Positions 18,401 through 27,989 are shown, counted from the first letter of the stretch. The stretch is 64,000 bases of DNA from Algoriphagus lutimaris (GCF_017051705.1 NZ_JAFIDJ010000001.1:1331786-1395785); one strand, 5' to 3'. Notes: generated by a model not told the origin, from the sequence alone. Numbers and translations: made by a program.

Positions 18401-20044
18401 TTACCAGAATACGATGTAAAGTGCAGCAGTAATTCCCGCAATTAATACTGCTCCAATTTTAAATGAGGTACTGGTTTTGAAAAGTTCTTTATTGATATCT
18501 ATACTATTTGGATGGTCTTTTCCTTTACCCTCGACCAAGCTGATGATTATCATTAATGTAGCCAATATTAAAAACACTACCCCCATCCGATCGATGAAAG
18601 GAAGTCCAGGGAAAGCTATTTTCAATACGATAGATAGTGGAATACTCAAGGCAGCGCCTACCAATGCGGCGTTGGACGTGGTTTTTTTCCAGAATACTCC
18701 AAAGAAGAAAATCGCAAAAACTCCAGGGCTGATAAAGCCTGTATATTCCTGAATGAACTGAAAAGCTTGATCCAGTGCTCCTAATGCAGGAGCTACCAAA
18801 GAAGCCAATCCAAATGCCACCAAAGCGGTAATCCTTCCTACTTTTACCTGCTTGGTTTCAGAGGCTCCTTTACCTATGTATTTATTATAAATATCCATGG
18901 TAAAAATAGTGGAAGTACTATTGGCCATAGAAGCTAAAGAGGAAACAATTGCAGCAGTCAATGCAGCAAATGCCAATCCTTTTAGACCAACCGGTAGTAA
19001 TTGTAACAAAGTGGGGTAAGCTCTATCCGATTTAATCAAAGAACTAGCTGGATCTTTCATTGATTCAATGAAGCTTATATCAATTCCATTCTCTACAATG
19101 ACAAAAGCGGCAATACCTGGTATTACCACGATCAAAGGCATTAAAAGCTTCAAAAAGCCTGCGAAAATCATCCCTTTTTGAGCCTCATCTAGACTTTTCG
19201 CAGCCAAAGCTCTTTGGGTAATATATTGATTGAATCCCCAATAACTTAAATTGGTAATCCACATTCCTCCAATTAGAACAGAAATACCTGGAAGATCCAA
19301 ATAAGCATCTTTCACTCCTCCAGATCCATCAGGAATCATCATTTCACCTCTGGAGAAAATCATAGTAAAGTGACCTGGAACTTCTTTTCTTAAGAGACTT
19401 AATCCCTCCCATGCATCTCCAGAACCGACCATTTTTAATGCAATGTAAGTGGTGGCTAATCCTCCAGCTACTAAGAACACTACTTGGACTACATCAGTCC
19501 AAGCAACTGCTTTCAAGCCACCATAAATGGAATAAAGCATCGCAAATGCCGCCAAGCCAACAATACCCCATATCATAGGTACATCCAAGATGGTATTTAA
19601 ACTTAGAGCTCCTAGGTATAATACAGAAGTAAGGTTTACGAAGACGTACAATAAAAGCCAAAATATAGCCATGGTAGTTCTTACCCTTGTATCATACCTA
19701 TCTAGCAAAAAGCCAGGCATGGTATAGATCCCTTTTTTAAAGTAGACAGGTAAGAAGAAAATTGCTACAACTAACAAGGTGGCAGCTGCCATCCATTCAT
19801 AGGTTGAAATTGCCAATCCCATGGCAAATCCTGATCCTGACATTCCAATAAATTGTTCGGCCGAAATATTGGAGGCAATTAAGGAAGCTCCTACAGCCCA
19901 CCAAGGAAGCGCCTTGGAAGCTAGAAAGTAATCAGAGGAATTTTTTACATGTCCTTTCTTTTCTCTGGATACAAAAAGACCCATCCCAATGATGAGCATA
20001 CAATATCCAATGAAAACAATCAGATCTAAGGGTTCTAAAAGCAT
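18401..20044 (-). CDS. Sodium/sugar symporter (SSS family, vSGLT-like), probably for xylose
   Basis: A 547-residue inner-membrane symporter with about 14 membrane segments. The segment 'ASLIASNISAEQFIGMSGSG' at about residues 54-73 is close to the Na+/sugar branch typified by the Vibrio galactose carrier vSGLT; the following 'YEWMAAATLL' is also typical. Sodium-coupled uptake of an aldose is therefore well supported. D-xylose as substrate comes from operon position: it is the first gene, followed at 11 bp by xylB and then xylA. No ABC or XylE-type xylose transporter is present nearby. Confidence 0.88.
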   Translation of the reverse strand: MLLEPLDLIVFIGYCMLIIGMGLFVSREKKGHVKNSSDYFLASKALPWWAVGASLIASNISAEQFIGMSGSGFAMGLAISTYEWMAAATLLVVAIFFLPVYFKKGIYTMPGFLLDRYDTRVRTTMAIFWLLLYVFVNLTSVLYLGALSLNTILDVPMIWGIVGLAAFAMLYSIYGGLKAVAWTDVVQVVFLVAGGLATTYIALKMVGSGDAWEGLSLLRKEVPGHFTMIFSRGEMMIPDGSGGVKDAYLDLPGISVLIGGMWITNLSYWGFNQYITQRALAAKSLDEAQKGMIFAGFLKLLMPLIVVIPGIAAFVIVENGIDISFIESMKDPASSLIKSDRAYPTLLQLLPVGLKGLAFAALTAAIVSSLASMANSTSTIFTMDIYNKYIGKGASETKQVKVGRITALVAFGLASLVAPALGALDQAFQFIQEYTGFISPGVFAIFFFGVFWKKTTSNAALVGAALSIPLSIVLKIAFPGLPFIDRMGVVFLILATLMIIISLVEGKGKDHPNSIDINKELFKTSTSFKIGAVLIAGITAALYIVFW

Positions 20045-20163
20045 ATTAATTTAGGTTGGTGTTTGGGCTTAATAGATTATTGTTTAAGTCTAAAATCAAG
20101 ACAAGGCGTTAAATATAAGGTTTTCATCGAAAGGTCTGAAAATAAATTATTGGGATTATCAAC

Positions 20164-20976
20164 TTATTCAAAAATATGGTCTAAAAAAGGAAGAGGATCA
20201 GTAGAATATTTCACGCCATTAACATTCTCCAAATAACTAATCCCCATCGCATTACTCACCCAAACACTACTTGCTTTAGCCAAATGCTCAGGTAAATACA
20301 TTCCTTCGTGAATATCTAGATGTTTTGCTCTTAATGTCTCAAGGATCGCTGCTCTCCCCACTCCTGCTATACATGAACATTTAAGAGATGGAGTAAAAAT
20401 TTCATCCCCAATTTTCCAAAATATATTGGAAGAGCCTGCCTCCGAAACAAACCCTCGATGATCTAATAGGATTACCTCATTCATTTCATATTCTGCTCTT
20501 TCTTGGTTAGCCAACACATAAGTCAAGGAATTCATAGTTTTAGCATTGCACCAATACGTGGGGTATACATGAATCTTCTTTGATATATAGGCCAATTTCT
20601 TAACCTGTACCGGCGCATTATATTCTTTGATTTGTAAGGTTTGGACCACCTCTTGGGTAGTAGGCGTATAGGTACCCGATTCAGCTCTAAAAACATTCCA
20701 TCGAATCCGAAAAATTCCTTTGGGCAACAACCCATTAATCAACGATTCAATTTCCTCAAGATTTACAGAATCTGTTTTTAATTTGAGCAGTTCCATGCCA
20801 TACTTTAACCGAGCCATATGCTTGTGACCAAACCTAATACTTCCATCAAAAAACACCATGGATTCAAAGAGACCATCCCCAAAATTCATAGCTCTATTGG
20901 GAATTTCTATATCTTTAAATGTTTGCCATGATCTGGTCTGTGAATCTAAAATAAAATCTGTCTCAAAATCGCTCAT
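20164..20976 (-). CDS. Class IV aminotransferase (PabC/IlvE-type)
   Basis: A 270-residue PLP enzyme of fold type IV. Landmarks: NFGDGLFESM at 31-40 (common to ADC lyase and branched-chain aminotransferases), the PLP lysine Lys146 in CNAKTMNSLTYVLANQ, E-A-G-S-S-N (Glu179-Asn184) and the phosphate loop 'CIAGVGRAAIL' near 202-212. The short length and E-A-G-S-S-N-I-F fit 4-amino-4-deoxychorismate lyase or a D-amino/branched-chain transaminase. Sequence alone does not decide; no pabA/pabB or ilv genes are adjacent. Single gene, divergent from the serine dehydratase gene. Confidence 0.8.
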   Translation of the reverse strand: MSDFETDFILDSQTRSWQTFKDIEIPNRAMNFGDGLFESMVFFDGSIRFGHKHMARLKYGMELLKLKTDSVNLEEIESLINGLLPKGIFRIRWNVFRAESGTYTPTTQEVVQTLQIKEYNAPVQVKKLAYISKKIHVYPTYWCNAKTMNSLTYVLANQERAEYEMNEVILLDHRGFVSEAGSSNIFWKIGDEIFTPSLKCSCIAGVGRAAILETLRAKHLDIHEGMYLPEHLAKASSVWVSNAMGISYLENVNGVKYSTDPLPFLDHIFE

Positions 20977-21140
20977 AAACTGTTCAAATACGGTCGTTTT
21001 TCAAAATTGTCATTAATTGAACTTGTTAAATCTAATAAAGAAAATTGCCCATACGAGGAAATTTCGTTGATAAATGACATTTTTGGATAGAATAACGAAA
21101 GTCTATTTAGCTTAGCACTAATATTGAACCGAAGAATGAG

Positions 21141-21818
21141 ATGGCAAATAAGAGTAGCGTTTTTGATATGATAGGACCAATAATGATAGGCCCTTCTTCT
21201 TCTCATACAGCTGGGGTAGTTAGAATTGCAAGAGCTGCAATTCGAGTTTTAGGAGGAAAGCCGGATTCTGCCCTCATCACATTTTATAATTCATTTGCTA
21301 GAACCTATGAAGGACATGGAAGTGATCGGGCAATCATTGGTGGACTTATGGATTTTAAGACAGATGACCCTAGAATTAAAGATGCATTAAACATTGCAGA
21401 AGAAGTTGGGTTCGAATATAAATTCAAGTCCATTGGTAATTCTTCCATCCACCACCCAAATACCATTAAATTAAATTTAGTCAAAGGAGATAGGTCTGTT
21501 GAAGTGATAGGTGAAAGTCTGGGAGGTGGTATTATCAATATTTCAGAAGTAGATGGGTTTGTCGCAAATTTTTCTGCCAAAGATCATACCTTAATCATCA
21601 AAGCAGAAGATGTCTCTGGAGCCATTGCATTTATTTCAAGTGTCATCGCTCAAGAAAAAACCAATATTGCCACCATGTCTGTTTCCAGAAAAGGTAAACA
21701 TGATCGTGCATGTCATGTTATTGAAATGGACTCCGGAATTAAAGGTATCACCATTGAATACCTTAAATCTCTTGCTTGGATCAAAGAATTAATTTATATA
21801 CCTGACATTGACCTTTAA
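21141..21818 (+). CDS. sdaAB: L-serine dehydratase, iron-sulfur type, beta subunit
   Basis: Beta chain of the two-subunit [4Fe-4S] L-serine ammonia-lyase, which turns serine into pyruvate and ammonia. At 225 residues it has the family N-terminus 'MIGPSSSHTAGVVRIARAA' (about 14-32) and a C-terminal ACT domain (about 150-225, 'IAFISSVIAQEKTNIATMSVSR'). The catalytic alpha chain with the cluster-binding cysteines is not in the window, which is unusual because the two are often adjacent; it must be elsewhere if the enzyme works. Only 14 bp separate it from the TolC gene, so the three genes may be cotranscribed. Confidence 0.87.
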   Translation: MANKSSVFDMIGPIMIGPSSSHTAGVVRIARAAIRVLGGKPDSALITFYNSFARTYEGHGSDRAIIGGLMDFKTDDPRIKDALNIAEEVGFEYKFKSIGNSSIHHPNTIKLNLVKGDRSVEVIGESLGGGIINISEVDGFVANFSAKDHTLIIKAEDVSGAIAFISSVIAQEKTNIATMSVSRKGKHDRACHVIEMDSGIKGITIEYLKSLAWIKELIYIPDIDL

Positions 21819-21832
21819 CTACACATAAACAC

Positions 21833-23164
21833 ATGAAGAAATGCTTTTTAAGCTTAGCTTTTTTGGCAAGTACAGTTTTTGGAGTTTTTGCCCAACAGGA
21901 ATACACGGGTCCATACGACCTGGAGACTGCGGTAAATATAGCTTTGGAAAACAACTTGACTTTAAAGAGAAGTGAATTAAACCAACAAACAAATGAAGCC
22001 ACCTTGCTTCAGAATCAAGGTGCAAGGTATCCAAATTTGACTGCAGGAGGTTCCACCAATTTCAATTGGGGTAGATCTATTAACCCTGCAACCAACCTTT
22101 TTGAAACACAAAGAATTGGTAATGTTAATGTAAATGCGAATGCAAATGCAACGCTATTTAATGCAGGACGGGTTAATAATTCAGTCAAGCAATCGAAAGT
22201 AAACCTAGAGCAGGGTTATTATAATATTGAAGCAACAAAGAATTCGATCACATTGAATGTGATCAATCTTTATATCAATGTGGTATTCAACCAAGAGCAG
22301 GTTAAAATTGCTGAGAATCAATACAAAACCACTGAAGAGCAATTAGAAAGAACTACTAAACTTGTAAATGCCGGATCTTTGCCCTATTCAGACCAACTTG
22401 ATTTGCAGTCTCAATTAGCAACTAATAATGTGGATTTAATCAATGCGAAAGCAACATTGACTATCTCTTTATTGAATCTTGCTCAGGCTTTACAAATTCC
22501 ATACACTACAGAGTTTCAGATTGTAAAACCAGAATTAACCATCGATGACACATTTATGGTTACTGAGTCTTCTGCAACCATCTTCGAAACAGCAGAGGAA
22601 GTGATGCCAGAAATCAAAGCAGCTTCCCTTGGGGTTCAAAGCGCTGAATACGGAGTGAAGCTTGCTAAAGCGGGCTTCTACCCTTCTATCAACATTGGGG
22701 GCAACTTGGGATCTAACTATGTGGATTTGTATGATGAAAAATTTGGGACTCAGCTGGATTTCAACTTTTCACAATCTGCCGGAATTTCCTTGAGCGTTCC
22801 TATTTTCTCTAGAATGGCCAATAAAGCTTCCATACAGCGTGCTAGAGTACAAAAAAGCTTAGCAGAAGTTGCTGAAATAGAAGCAAGAAACCAACTTCGC
22901 CAGGACATTGAGACAGCATATACCAATGCATTGGCATCTGAGCAATCTTACGAAGCATCACTCAAAAGAGTAGAAAGCTTAGAGGAATCTTACAGAATTG
23001 CTCAGCAACGATTTGATTTAGGAGCCATCAACTCTGTTGATTTTCAAATTGCTCAAAACAATCTATTCAGTGCTCAGTCGCAATTGATTTATGATAAATA
23101 CACTTATATTTTCAGAGTAAAAGTTCTTGATTTTTACTTGGGTAATCCTATTAACTTAAACTAA
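21833..23164 (+). CDS. TolC-family outer-membrane channel
   Basis: A 443-residue outer-membrane efflux or type I secretion channel. The signal peptide ends in VFAQ (residue about 21), with no lipobox, unlike the channel at 4083-5534. Two homologous halves rich in Ala/Gln/Asn helices are seen, with 'RYPNLTAGGSTNFNWGRSINP' replaced halfway by 'AGFYPSINIGGNLGSNY', the paired P-x-(I/L) strand entries of the TolC fold. It is followed 3 bp later by an adaptor gene. No inner-membrane transporter follows, because a terminator closes the unit. Confidence 0.92.
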   Translation: MKKCFLSLAFLASTVFGVFAQQEYTGPYDLETAVNIALENNLTLKRSELNQQTNEATLLQNQGARYPNLTAGGSTNFNWGRSINPATNLFETQRIGNVNVNANANATLFNAGRVNNSVKQSKVNLEQGYYNIEATKNSITLNVINLYINVVFNQEQVKIAENQYKTTEEQLERTTKLVNAGSLPYSDQLDLQSQLATNNVDLINAKATLTISLLNLAQALQIPYTTEFQIVKPELTIDDTFMVTESSATIFETAEEVMPEIKAASLGVQSAEYGVKLAKAGFYPSINIGGNLGSNYVDLYDEKFGTQLDFNFSQSAGISLSVPIFSRMANKASIQRARVQKSLAEVAEIEARNQLRQDIETAYTNALASEQSYEASLKRVESLEESYRIAQQRFDLGAINSVDFQIAQNNLFSAQSQLIYDKYTYIFRVKVLDFYLGNPINLN

Positions 23165-23167
23165 ACC

Positions 23168-24487
23168 ATGGCTAATAAAAAGTCGAACAAGCTATTGTAT
23201 TACCTACTCGGAGCAGTAGGATTAATTATTGTTTTTGCAATCATCGGCCGTTCTGCTGGATGGTTTGGTGGAGCAAAGGAGATCGAAGTGGAATTTGCCC
23301 AGGCAAAAAAGACTCAGATCATTGAGAAAGTAAGTGCTTCAGGAGAAATTCAACCAGAAGTTGAAGTGAAACTATCTCCAGATGTGGCGGGAGAAATCAT
23401 AGAATTGAATGTAATAGAAGGTGATTCAGTCGCTGAGGGTAAATTGTTGGTCAAAATTCGTCCTGACAACTTTATCTCTGCATTGGATAGATCAAAAGCC
23501 AACTTAAATCAGCAAATGGCAAATCTTTCTCAAGCAAAAGCTAGCCTACAAAGATCTGAGGCTCAATTCACCCAAGCTGAATTGAACTTCAATAGACAAA
23601 AGACATTGTTTGAACAAAAAGCAATTTCTGAAGCTGATTTTGAAACCGCCCAAGCCAATTATATCACTGCTCAAAAAGACCTTGAAGCAGCTAGACAAAA
23701 CGTAATTGCTTCCGAATTTATCGTAAAAAGTTCCCAAGCGACCGTAAACGAGGCAGCAGAAAACCTACGCTTGACGAATGTATATTCTCCAGTTGATGGA
23801 ATTGTATCAAACTTATTGGTTGAAAAAGGTGAGCGTGTGGTAGGTACTCAACAAATGGCGGGTACAGAAATGCTTACTATAGCTGATCTTTCAAAAATGG
23901 AAGTACGTGTAGATGTCAACGAGAATGACATTATCAGACTTAGTATGGGTGATACTACAATCATTGATGTTGACTCTTATTCTTCTTTAGGCAAAAAATT
24001 TAAAGGGGTAGTTACTAGTATTGCCAATACTGCCAATACCAAAGCTTCCGCTGATGCCGTTACGGAGTTTAAAGTAAAAATCAGAATATTAAACAGCTCT
24101 TACCAAGACCTAGTAGCAGAAGGTAAAAAATATCCTTTCCGTCCAGGAATGACTGCCTCCGTTGATATTATTACCACATCCAAAAACAATGCTTTATCGG
24201 TTCCATTATCAGCGGTGACCACCAGAGACAACAAAGTTGATACTTTAGCCGCTGGTACCACCAAACCAAAAGAATTGGTTTTTGTGAGTGAAAATGGAGT
24301 AGCGAAATTGAAAGAAATCAAAACTGGAATCTCTGATTTCGAAAACATTGAGGTATTAGAAGGTATTACCGAAGGAGAAGAAATTATCTCAGGTCCTTAC
24401 TTTGTAGTCTCCAAACAGTTGAAAGAAGGAGATAAAGTAGTAAAAATGGAAGCTCCTAAAGCAGGGCCAGCCGCCAATAACAATTAA
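23168..24487 (+). CDS. Efflux periplasmic adaptor (HlyD/MacA-like MFP)
   Basis: A 439-residue membrane-fusion protein. One N-terminal membrane anchor (about 8-29) leaves the rest periplasmic. Lipoyl half 'LSPDVAGEIIELNVIEGDSV', a long coiled-coil hairpin (about 100-190) and second lipoyl half 'TNVYSPVDGIVSNLLVEKGE' are in order, then the barrel domain and a Pro/Ala-rich tail. A MacA-type adaptor works with MacB-type ABC exporters and TolC; this matches better than the RND adaptor at 8707-9882. The ABC permease/ATPase is missing from this locus, so the partner is presumably encoded elsewhere. Confidence 0.9.
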   Translation: MANKKSNKLLYYLLGAVGLIIVFAIIGRSAGWFGGAKEIEVEFAQAKKTQIIEKVSASGEIQPEVEVKLSPDVAGEIIELNVIEGDSVAEGKLLVKIRPDNFISALDRSKANLNQQMANLSQAKASLQRSEAQFTQAELNFNRQKTLFEQKAISEADFETAQANYITAQKDLEAARQNVIASEFIVKSSQATVNEAAENLRLTNVYSPVDGIVSNLLVEKGERVVGTQQMAGTEMLTIADLSKMEVRVDVNENDIIRLSMGDTTIIDVDSYSSLGKKFKGVVTSIANTANTKASADAVTEFKVKIRILNSSYQDLVAEGKKYPFRPGMTASVDIITTSKNNALSVPLSAVTTRDNKVDTLAAGTTKPKELVFVSENGVAKLKEIKTGISDFENIEVLEGITEGEEIISGPYFVVSKQLKEGDKVVKMEAPKAGPAANNN

Positions 24488-24491
24488 TCAC

Positions 24492-24522
24492 AAAAAAGCC
24501 CCGAATTGATCGGGGCTTTTTT
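24492..24522. terminator. Bidirectional intrinsic terminator
   Basis: A perfect 12-bp stem AAAAAAGCCCCG/CGGGGCTTTTTT with a 7-base loop, ending the plus-strand TolC-adaptor unit. The reverse reading also has a T-run and serves the maf operon on the minus strand, whose last stop codon lies at its edge. Confidence 0.93.
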
Positions 24523-25112
24523 TATGACCATTTTTTTAACTGTTCATAGACCAGATGAAGGGGAAATCCCATTACATTAAAATAGGAACCTTCCATTTTC
24601 GTCACTCCGATATATCCTATCCATTCTTGGATCCCATATGCCCCAGCTTTGTCCATGGGACTGTAGTTTTTGATATAATGCCAAATCTCCTCCTCTTCCA
24701 AAAATCTAAAAGTGACTTGGGTTTCATCTTCCACCGTAATTTGTCTTTTATGATCTCTGAAAGTAACCGCAGTCATTACTATATGGCTTGTACCTGAGAG
24801 ACTCTTAAGCATATCAAAAGCTTCTTCCTCTGTGTTTGGCTTTCCTAAAACATGCTTATCCAGAATCACTACTGTATCGGAAGTTATTAAGAGTTCATTC
24901 TCATTTAATTCGTCCAAAAAGGATTCAGCTTTCAATTTGCTAAGGTAGGCAGCCACAAACTCAGGTTTCATGTCTACGGGAATCTTCTCCTCTACAGAGG
25001 TCGGACGAATCTCAAATTCAACTTCCAGTCCCTTTAATAACTCCTGCCTTCTTGGCGAGTTTGATGCAAGAATTATCTTTTTGCTTTTTAAGCTATTTAA
25101 AAAAGGCTCCAT
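24522..25112 (-). CDS. maf: Maf family nucleoside triphosphate pyrophosphatase
   Basis: House-cleaning NTP pyrophosphatase that hydrolyses non-canonical nucleotides. The ATG at 25112 gives 196 residues, beginning close before the conserved 'KKIILASNSPRRQELL' motif as in the family; an upstream in-frame ATG at 25148 would add 12 residues and lengthen the overlap with the preceding gene. Other signatures are SDTVVILDKHVLGKP (the substrate-loop Asp) and 'DKAGAYGIQEWIG' with the general-base region. It overlaps the DUF1015 gene by 20 bp and ends the accC-DUF1015-maf operon. Confidence 0.93.
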   Translation of the reverse strand: MEPFLNSLKSKKIILASNSPRRQELLKGLEVEFEIRPTSVEEKIPVDMKPEFVAAYLSKLKAESFLDELNENELLITSDTVVILDKHVLGKPNTEEEAFDMLKSLSGTSHIVMTAVTFRDHKRQITVEDETQVTFRFLEEEEIWHYIKNYSPMDKAGAYGIQEWIGYIGVTKMEGSYFNVMGFPLHLVYEQLKKWS

Positions 25113-26391
25113 AATCGAATTCGAATTCTTGTTGATTAATACTCGCAAAAAGTAAGCCTCCCAAAGCTTTAGGATAAAAGTAAGTGGATTTTTGAGGCAT
25201 CACATACCCGGACCTACAAACCTCTAGAACCTGACTCAATTCCAATTCGCGAGTGATGACTGCAAAACTAGCCTTTCCAGATTGGACTTCATGGATACAT
25301 CTAGAAAAATTTCTCTCATAACTGATATTTTCTGAAAAGCGCTGTTCTTCCAGTGGAATACCCAAAATCTTATCGAAGACCAATCCGTGTAAAACTGCCA
25401 GATCTAACTTTTTTATGATGTCTGGGTAATTAGATTCTATTTTATCAAATTTCTCTGGTTTCAACTGGAGCAGATAACACTCCTCCTCCAGAATCAATCC
25501 ATAGGACCACTTTTTGGCAAAGGAATAGGTACCTAACTCTTCTTGGTCATGAAACTTTTTCACCTCAAACCATTCTTCTAAAGCCTGGACAAATTCGTGG
25601 TTACTTAATTCCAATCCTTTGAAAATCCGGTGTGTTGGAAGAATTTTTAAATGGTTACCATTAGTATTTGTCAAATACATCATATGGTAGTCAAATCCAT
25701 TCCATGTTGAAAGGGAAGCGGTTTGTTGCATGGATTTCCGGTATTGGATTGCTCCTTCCAATCGGTGATGTCCATCAGCCAAAATCACTTGTTTATTTCT
25801 CAAAACAGTCAAAAACTTGGCAATGATTTGAGGATTTCGAATGACACCAAGTACCTCTTTCACACCTTGATAATCCTCTAGTTCATAGATGGGGTTTTCC
25901 ATGGCCTCGTCCATAAAGGACTCCAACTGATTTTCAGGATCTTCATATAACCCATGAGTGGGACTAGCTTGTATTTCTGTTGCCTTCAATAAATCAATTC
26001 GATCATTTACTGCATGGACAATGGTGTTTTCATGTCTAAGAATTAAATTTTCATCCCAGTCATATGCCTTGATATGTGCAATAAAACCTTTTCTACATCG
26101 TGCATCATGCTCGCCGGGTAATCTGAAATATTGATAATACACATAGATTCCAGGCTCTTCATCTTGCACAATTATTTGTTCCTGCTTCCACTTTTCCAAT
26201 GTCTTTCGAGCTTGTTCTGCTGGATTGGGGCCATTGGGGACAGAAAGATGAATGCTATTGAATGGGTTTTCGTATAATAACTCCCTTTGTTTGGATGATA
26301 CCACATCAAATAAAGGAGCAGTCAACTCCTCCATTTTACCTAATAGACGGTCATGGTATCTCCAGGCCCTAATTGGTAGGATTTCTGCCAT
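25093..26391 (-). CDS. DUF1015 family protein
   Basis: A 432-residue cytoplasmic protein of the widely conserved DUF1015 family. The hallmark ILADGHHRLEGA block is at about 203-214; a second conserved block, LRHENTIV, is at about 118-125, and 'PTHGLYED' follows at 144-151. The His/Asp-rich conserved motifs suggest an enzyme, perhaps ParB/Srx-like in fold (the ADGHHR block is reminiscent of the ParB GxHR motif), but no activity can be assigned here. It sits 2 bp after accC and overlaps maf, so all three are cotranscribed. Confidence 0.85.
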   Translation of the reverse strand: MAEILPIRAWRYHDRLLGKMEELTAPLFDVVSSKQRELLYENPFNSIHLSVPNGPNPAEQARKTLEKWKQEQIIVQDEEPGIYVYYQYFRLPGEHDARCRKGFIAHIKAYDWDENLILRHENTIVHAVNDRIDLLKATEIQASPTHGLYEDPENQLESFMDEAMENPIYELEDYQGVKEVLGVIRNPQIIAKFLTVLRNKQVILADGHHRLEGAIQYRKSMQQTASLSTWNGFDYHMMYLTNTNGNHLKILPTHRIFKGLELSNHEFVQALEEWFEVKKFHDQEELGTYSFAKKWSYGLILEEECYLLQLKPEKFDKIESNYPDIIKKLDLAVLHGLVFDKILGIPLEEQRFSENISYERNFSRCIHEVQSGKASFAVITRELELSQVLEVCRSGYVMPQKSTYFYPKALGGLLFASINQQEFEFDYGAFFK

Positions 26392-26393
26392 GC

Positions 26394-27893
26394 TTAATCT
26401 AATCTATTTCTCCAAGCTGAAACTGTTGCTGCTTTTTCTTGTTCAGGTTTTTGCACAAACTCTTTTTTAGATTTATCATAAAACTCTACCGCCAGGGCAG
26501 CGAGTAACTCTTCTTCTTCCTTTGAAAAAGTTGGATCCAAGGATTCAGGATTGAAATACCTTTCAACAAATTTGGTGTCAAAATTTCCCGAAACAAAAGC
26601 TTCATGATTCAAAGCAAATTTGCAAAAACCCAAAGTAGTTTGGATTCCAGTAATTTGATATTCTTCAATAGCTCTGATCATTCTTTCAATTGCAGCTTCT
26701 CTTGTGGATGCGTGAGTGATCAATTTTGAGATCATAGGATCATAATAAATAGGAATCTTCATCCCTTCTTCAAACCCATCATCAACCCTAACACCAGGAC
26801 CTTGTGGTCGCTGGTAAGTTTCCAAAGTACCAATGTCAGGAAGGAAATTATTTTTAGGATCCTCAGCATATACCCTTACTTCAATTGCATGTCCGTGAAT
26901 GCTTAGGTCTTCTTGGGAAAAGGACAGTGGATTGCCTTCAGCTATCAGAATCTGTTCTTTAACCAGATCCTTGCCTGTAATCATTTCTGTCACAGGGTGT
27001 TCTACTTGAAGACGGGTATTCATTTCTAGGAAATAAAAATTCAAGGCATCATCTACGATAAATTCAACCGTTCCTGCTCCATAGTAATTGCAGGCTTTTG
27101 CCACTCCAACAGCAGCTTTCCCCATCGCTTCTCGCATTTCAGGAGTCACCACCGCCGAAGGGGCTTCTTCAATTACCTTTTGATGTCTTCTTTGGATGGA
27201 ACACTCTCGTTCAAATAAATAAACAATATTTCCTTGCTGGTCTCCTAAAACCTGAATTTCAATATGGCGGGGAGATGTAATAAATTTTTCTATAAAAACT
27301 GCACCATCTCCAAATGCGGAAATGGCCTCACTAATCGCTCGATCCATTTGGCTTTCAAACTCAGATTCATTTTCGACAATCCTCATTCCTTTTCCACCTC
27401 CTCCAGCGCTAGCTTTTATTAAAATTGGATAACCAATTTGTGCAGCTATTTTCTTTGCCGCGGCGATATCTGATATGGCTTCTTCCGTGCCAGGAACCAA
27501 AGGGATATTGTAATTCCCAACAGCTTGTTTAGCAGCTAATTTACTCCCCATTACCTCGATGGATTCAGGAGAAGGACCGACGAAAATCAAACCGGAATCA
27601 GTAACTTTTTTTGCAAAACCAGCATTTTCCGAAAGAAAGCCATAGCCAGGGTGAATAGCATCTACATTTAATTCTTTGCAGACTTCAATAATTTTATCAC
27701 CTAAAAGGTAGGATTCTGAAGAGGCTGCTGGACCTAGACAAACTGCCTCATCAGCGAACTTCACATGGGGAGAAAGGCGATCCGCTTCACTGTAAACAGC
27801 TACGGTTTGAATTCCCATTTCTTTTGCTGTTCTCATAATCCTTAAGCTTATCTCACCTCTATTGGCTATTAAAAGTTTTTTGATGTTAGGCAT
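26394..27893 (-). CDS. accC: Biotin carboxylase subunit of an acyl-CoA carboxylase
   Basis: A 499-residue ATP-grasp biotin carboxylase that carboxylates BCCP-bound biotin. The N-terminal domain 'IANRGEISLRIMRTAKEMGI', the ATP loop 'KASAGGGGKGMRIV', 'EECSIQRRHQKVIEEAPS' region (FERECSIQRRHQKVIEE) and the biotin/Mg2+ motif 'LEMNTRLQVEHPVTE' are all intact. There is no biotinyl domain. The C-terminal 45 residues are Lys/Glu-rich. No accB or accD follows, so this may serve acetyl-CoA carboxylase or a propionyl-CoA carboxylase whose other subunits lie elsewhere. First gene of the operon. Confidence 0.9.
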   Translation of the reverse strand: MPNIKKLLIANRGEISLRIMRTAKEMGIQTVAVYSEADRLSPHVKFADEAVCLGPAASSESYLLGDKIIEVCKELNVDAIHPGYGFLSENAGFAKKVTDSGLIFVGPSPESIEVMGSKLAAKQAVGNYNIPLVPGTEEAISDIAAAKKIAAQIGYPILIKASAGGGGKGMRIVENESEFESQMDRAISEAISAFGDGAVFIEKFITSPRHIEIQVLGDQQGNIVYLFERECSIQRRHQKVIEEAPSAVVTPEMREAMGKAAVGVAKACNYYGAGTVEFIVDDALNFYFLEMNTRLQVEHPVTEMITGKDLVKEQILIAEGNPLSFSQEDLSIHGHAIEVRVYAEDPKNNFLPDIGTLETYQRPQGPGVRVDDGFEEGMKIPIYYDPMISKLITHASTREAAIERMIRAIEEYQITGIQTTLGFCKFALNHEAFVSGNFDTKFVERYFNPESLDPTFSKEEEELLAALAVEFYDKSKKEFVQKPEQEKAATVSAWRNRLD

Positions 27894-27989
27894 GCTTTTT
27901 TTGGTTTATTAAGTTTTATTTGGGTCGTCGGCTAAGTAAAGAAATTTATCCAAGTTATGTTAAGAAAGCTTGGAAACGAAAATCGTTTT

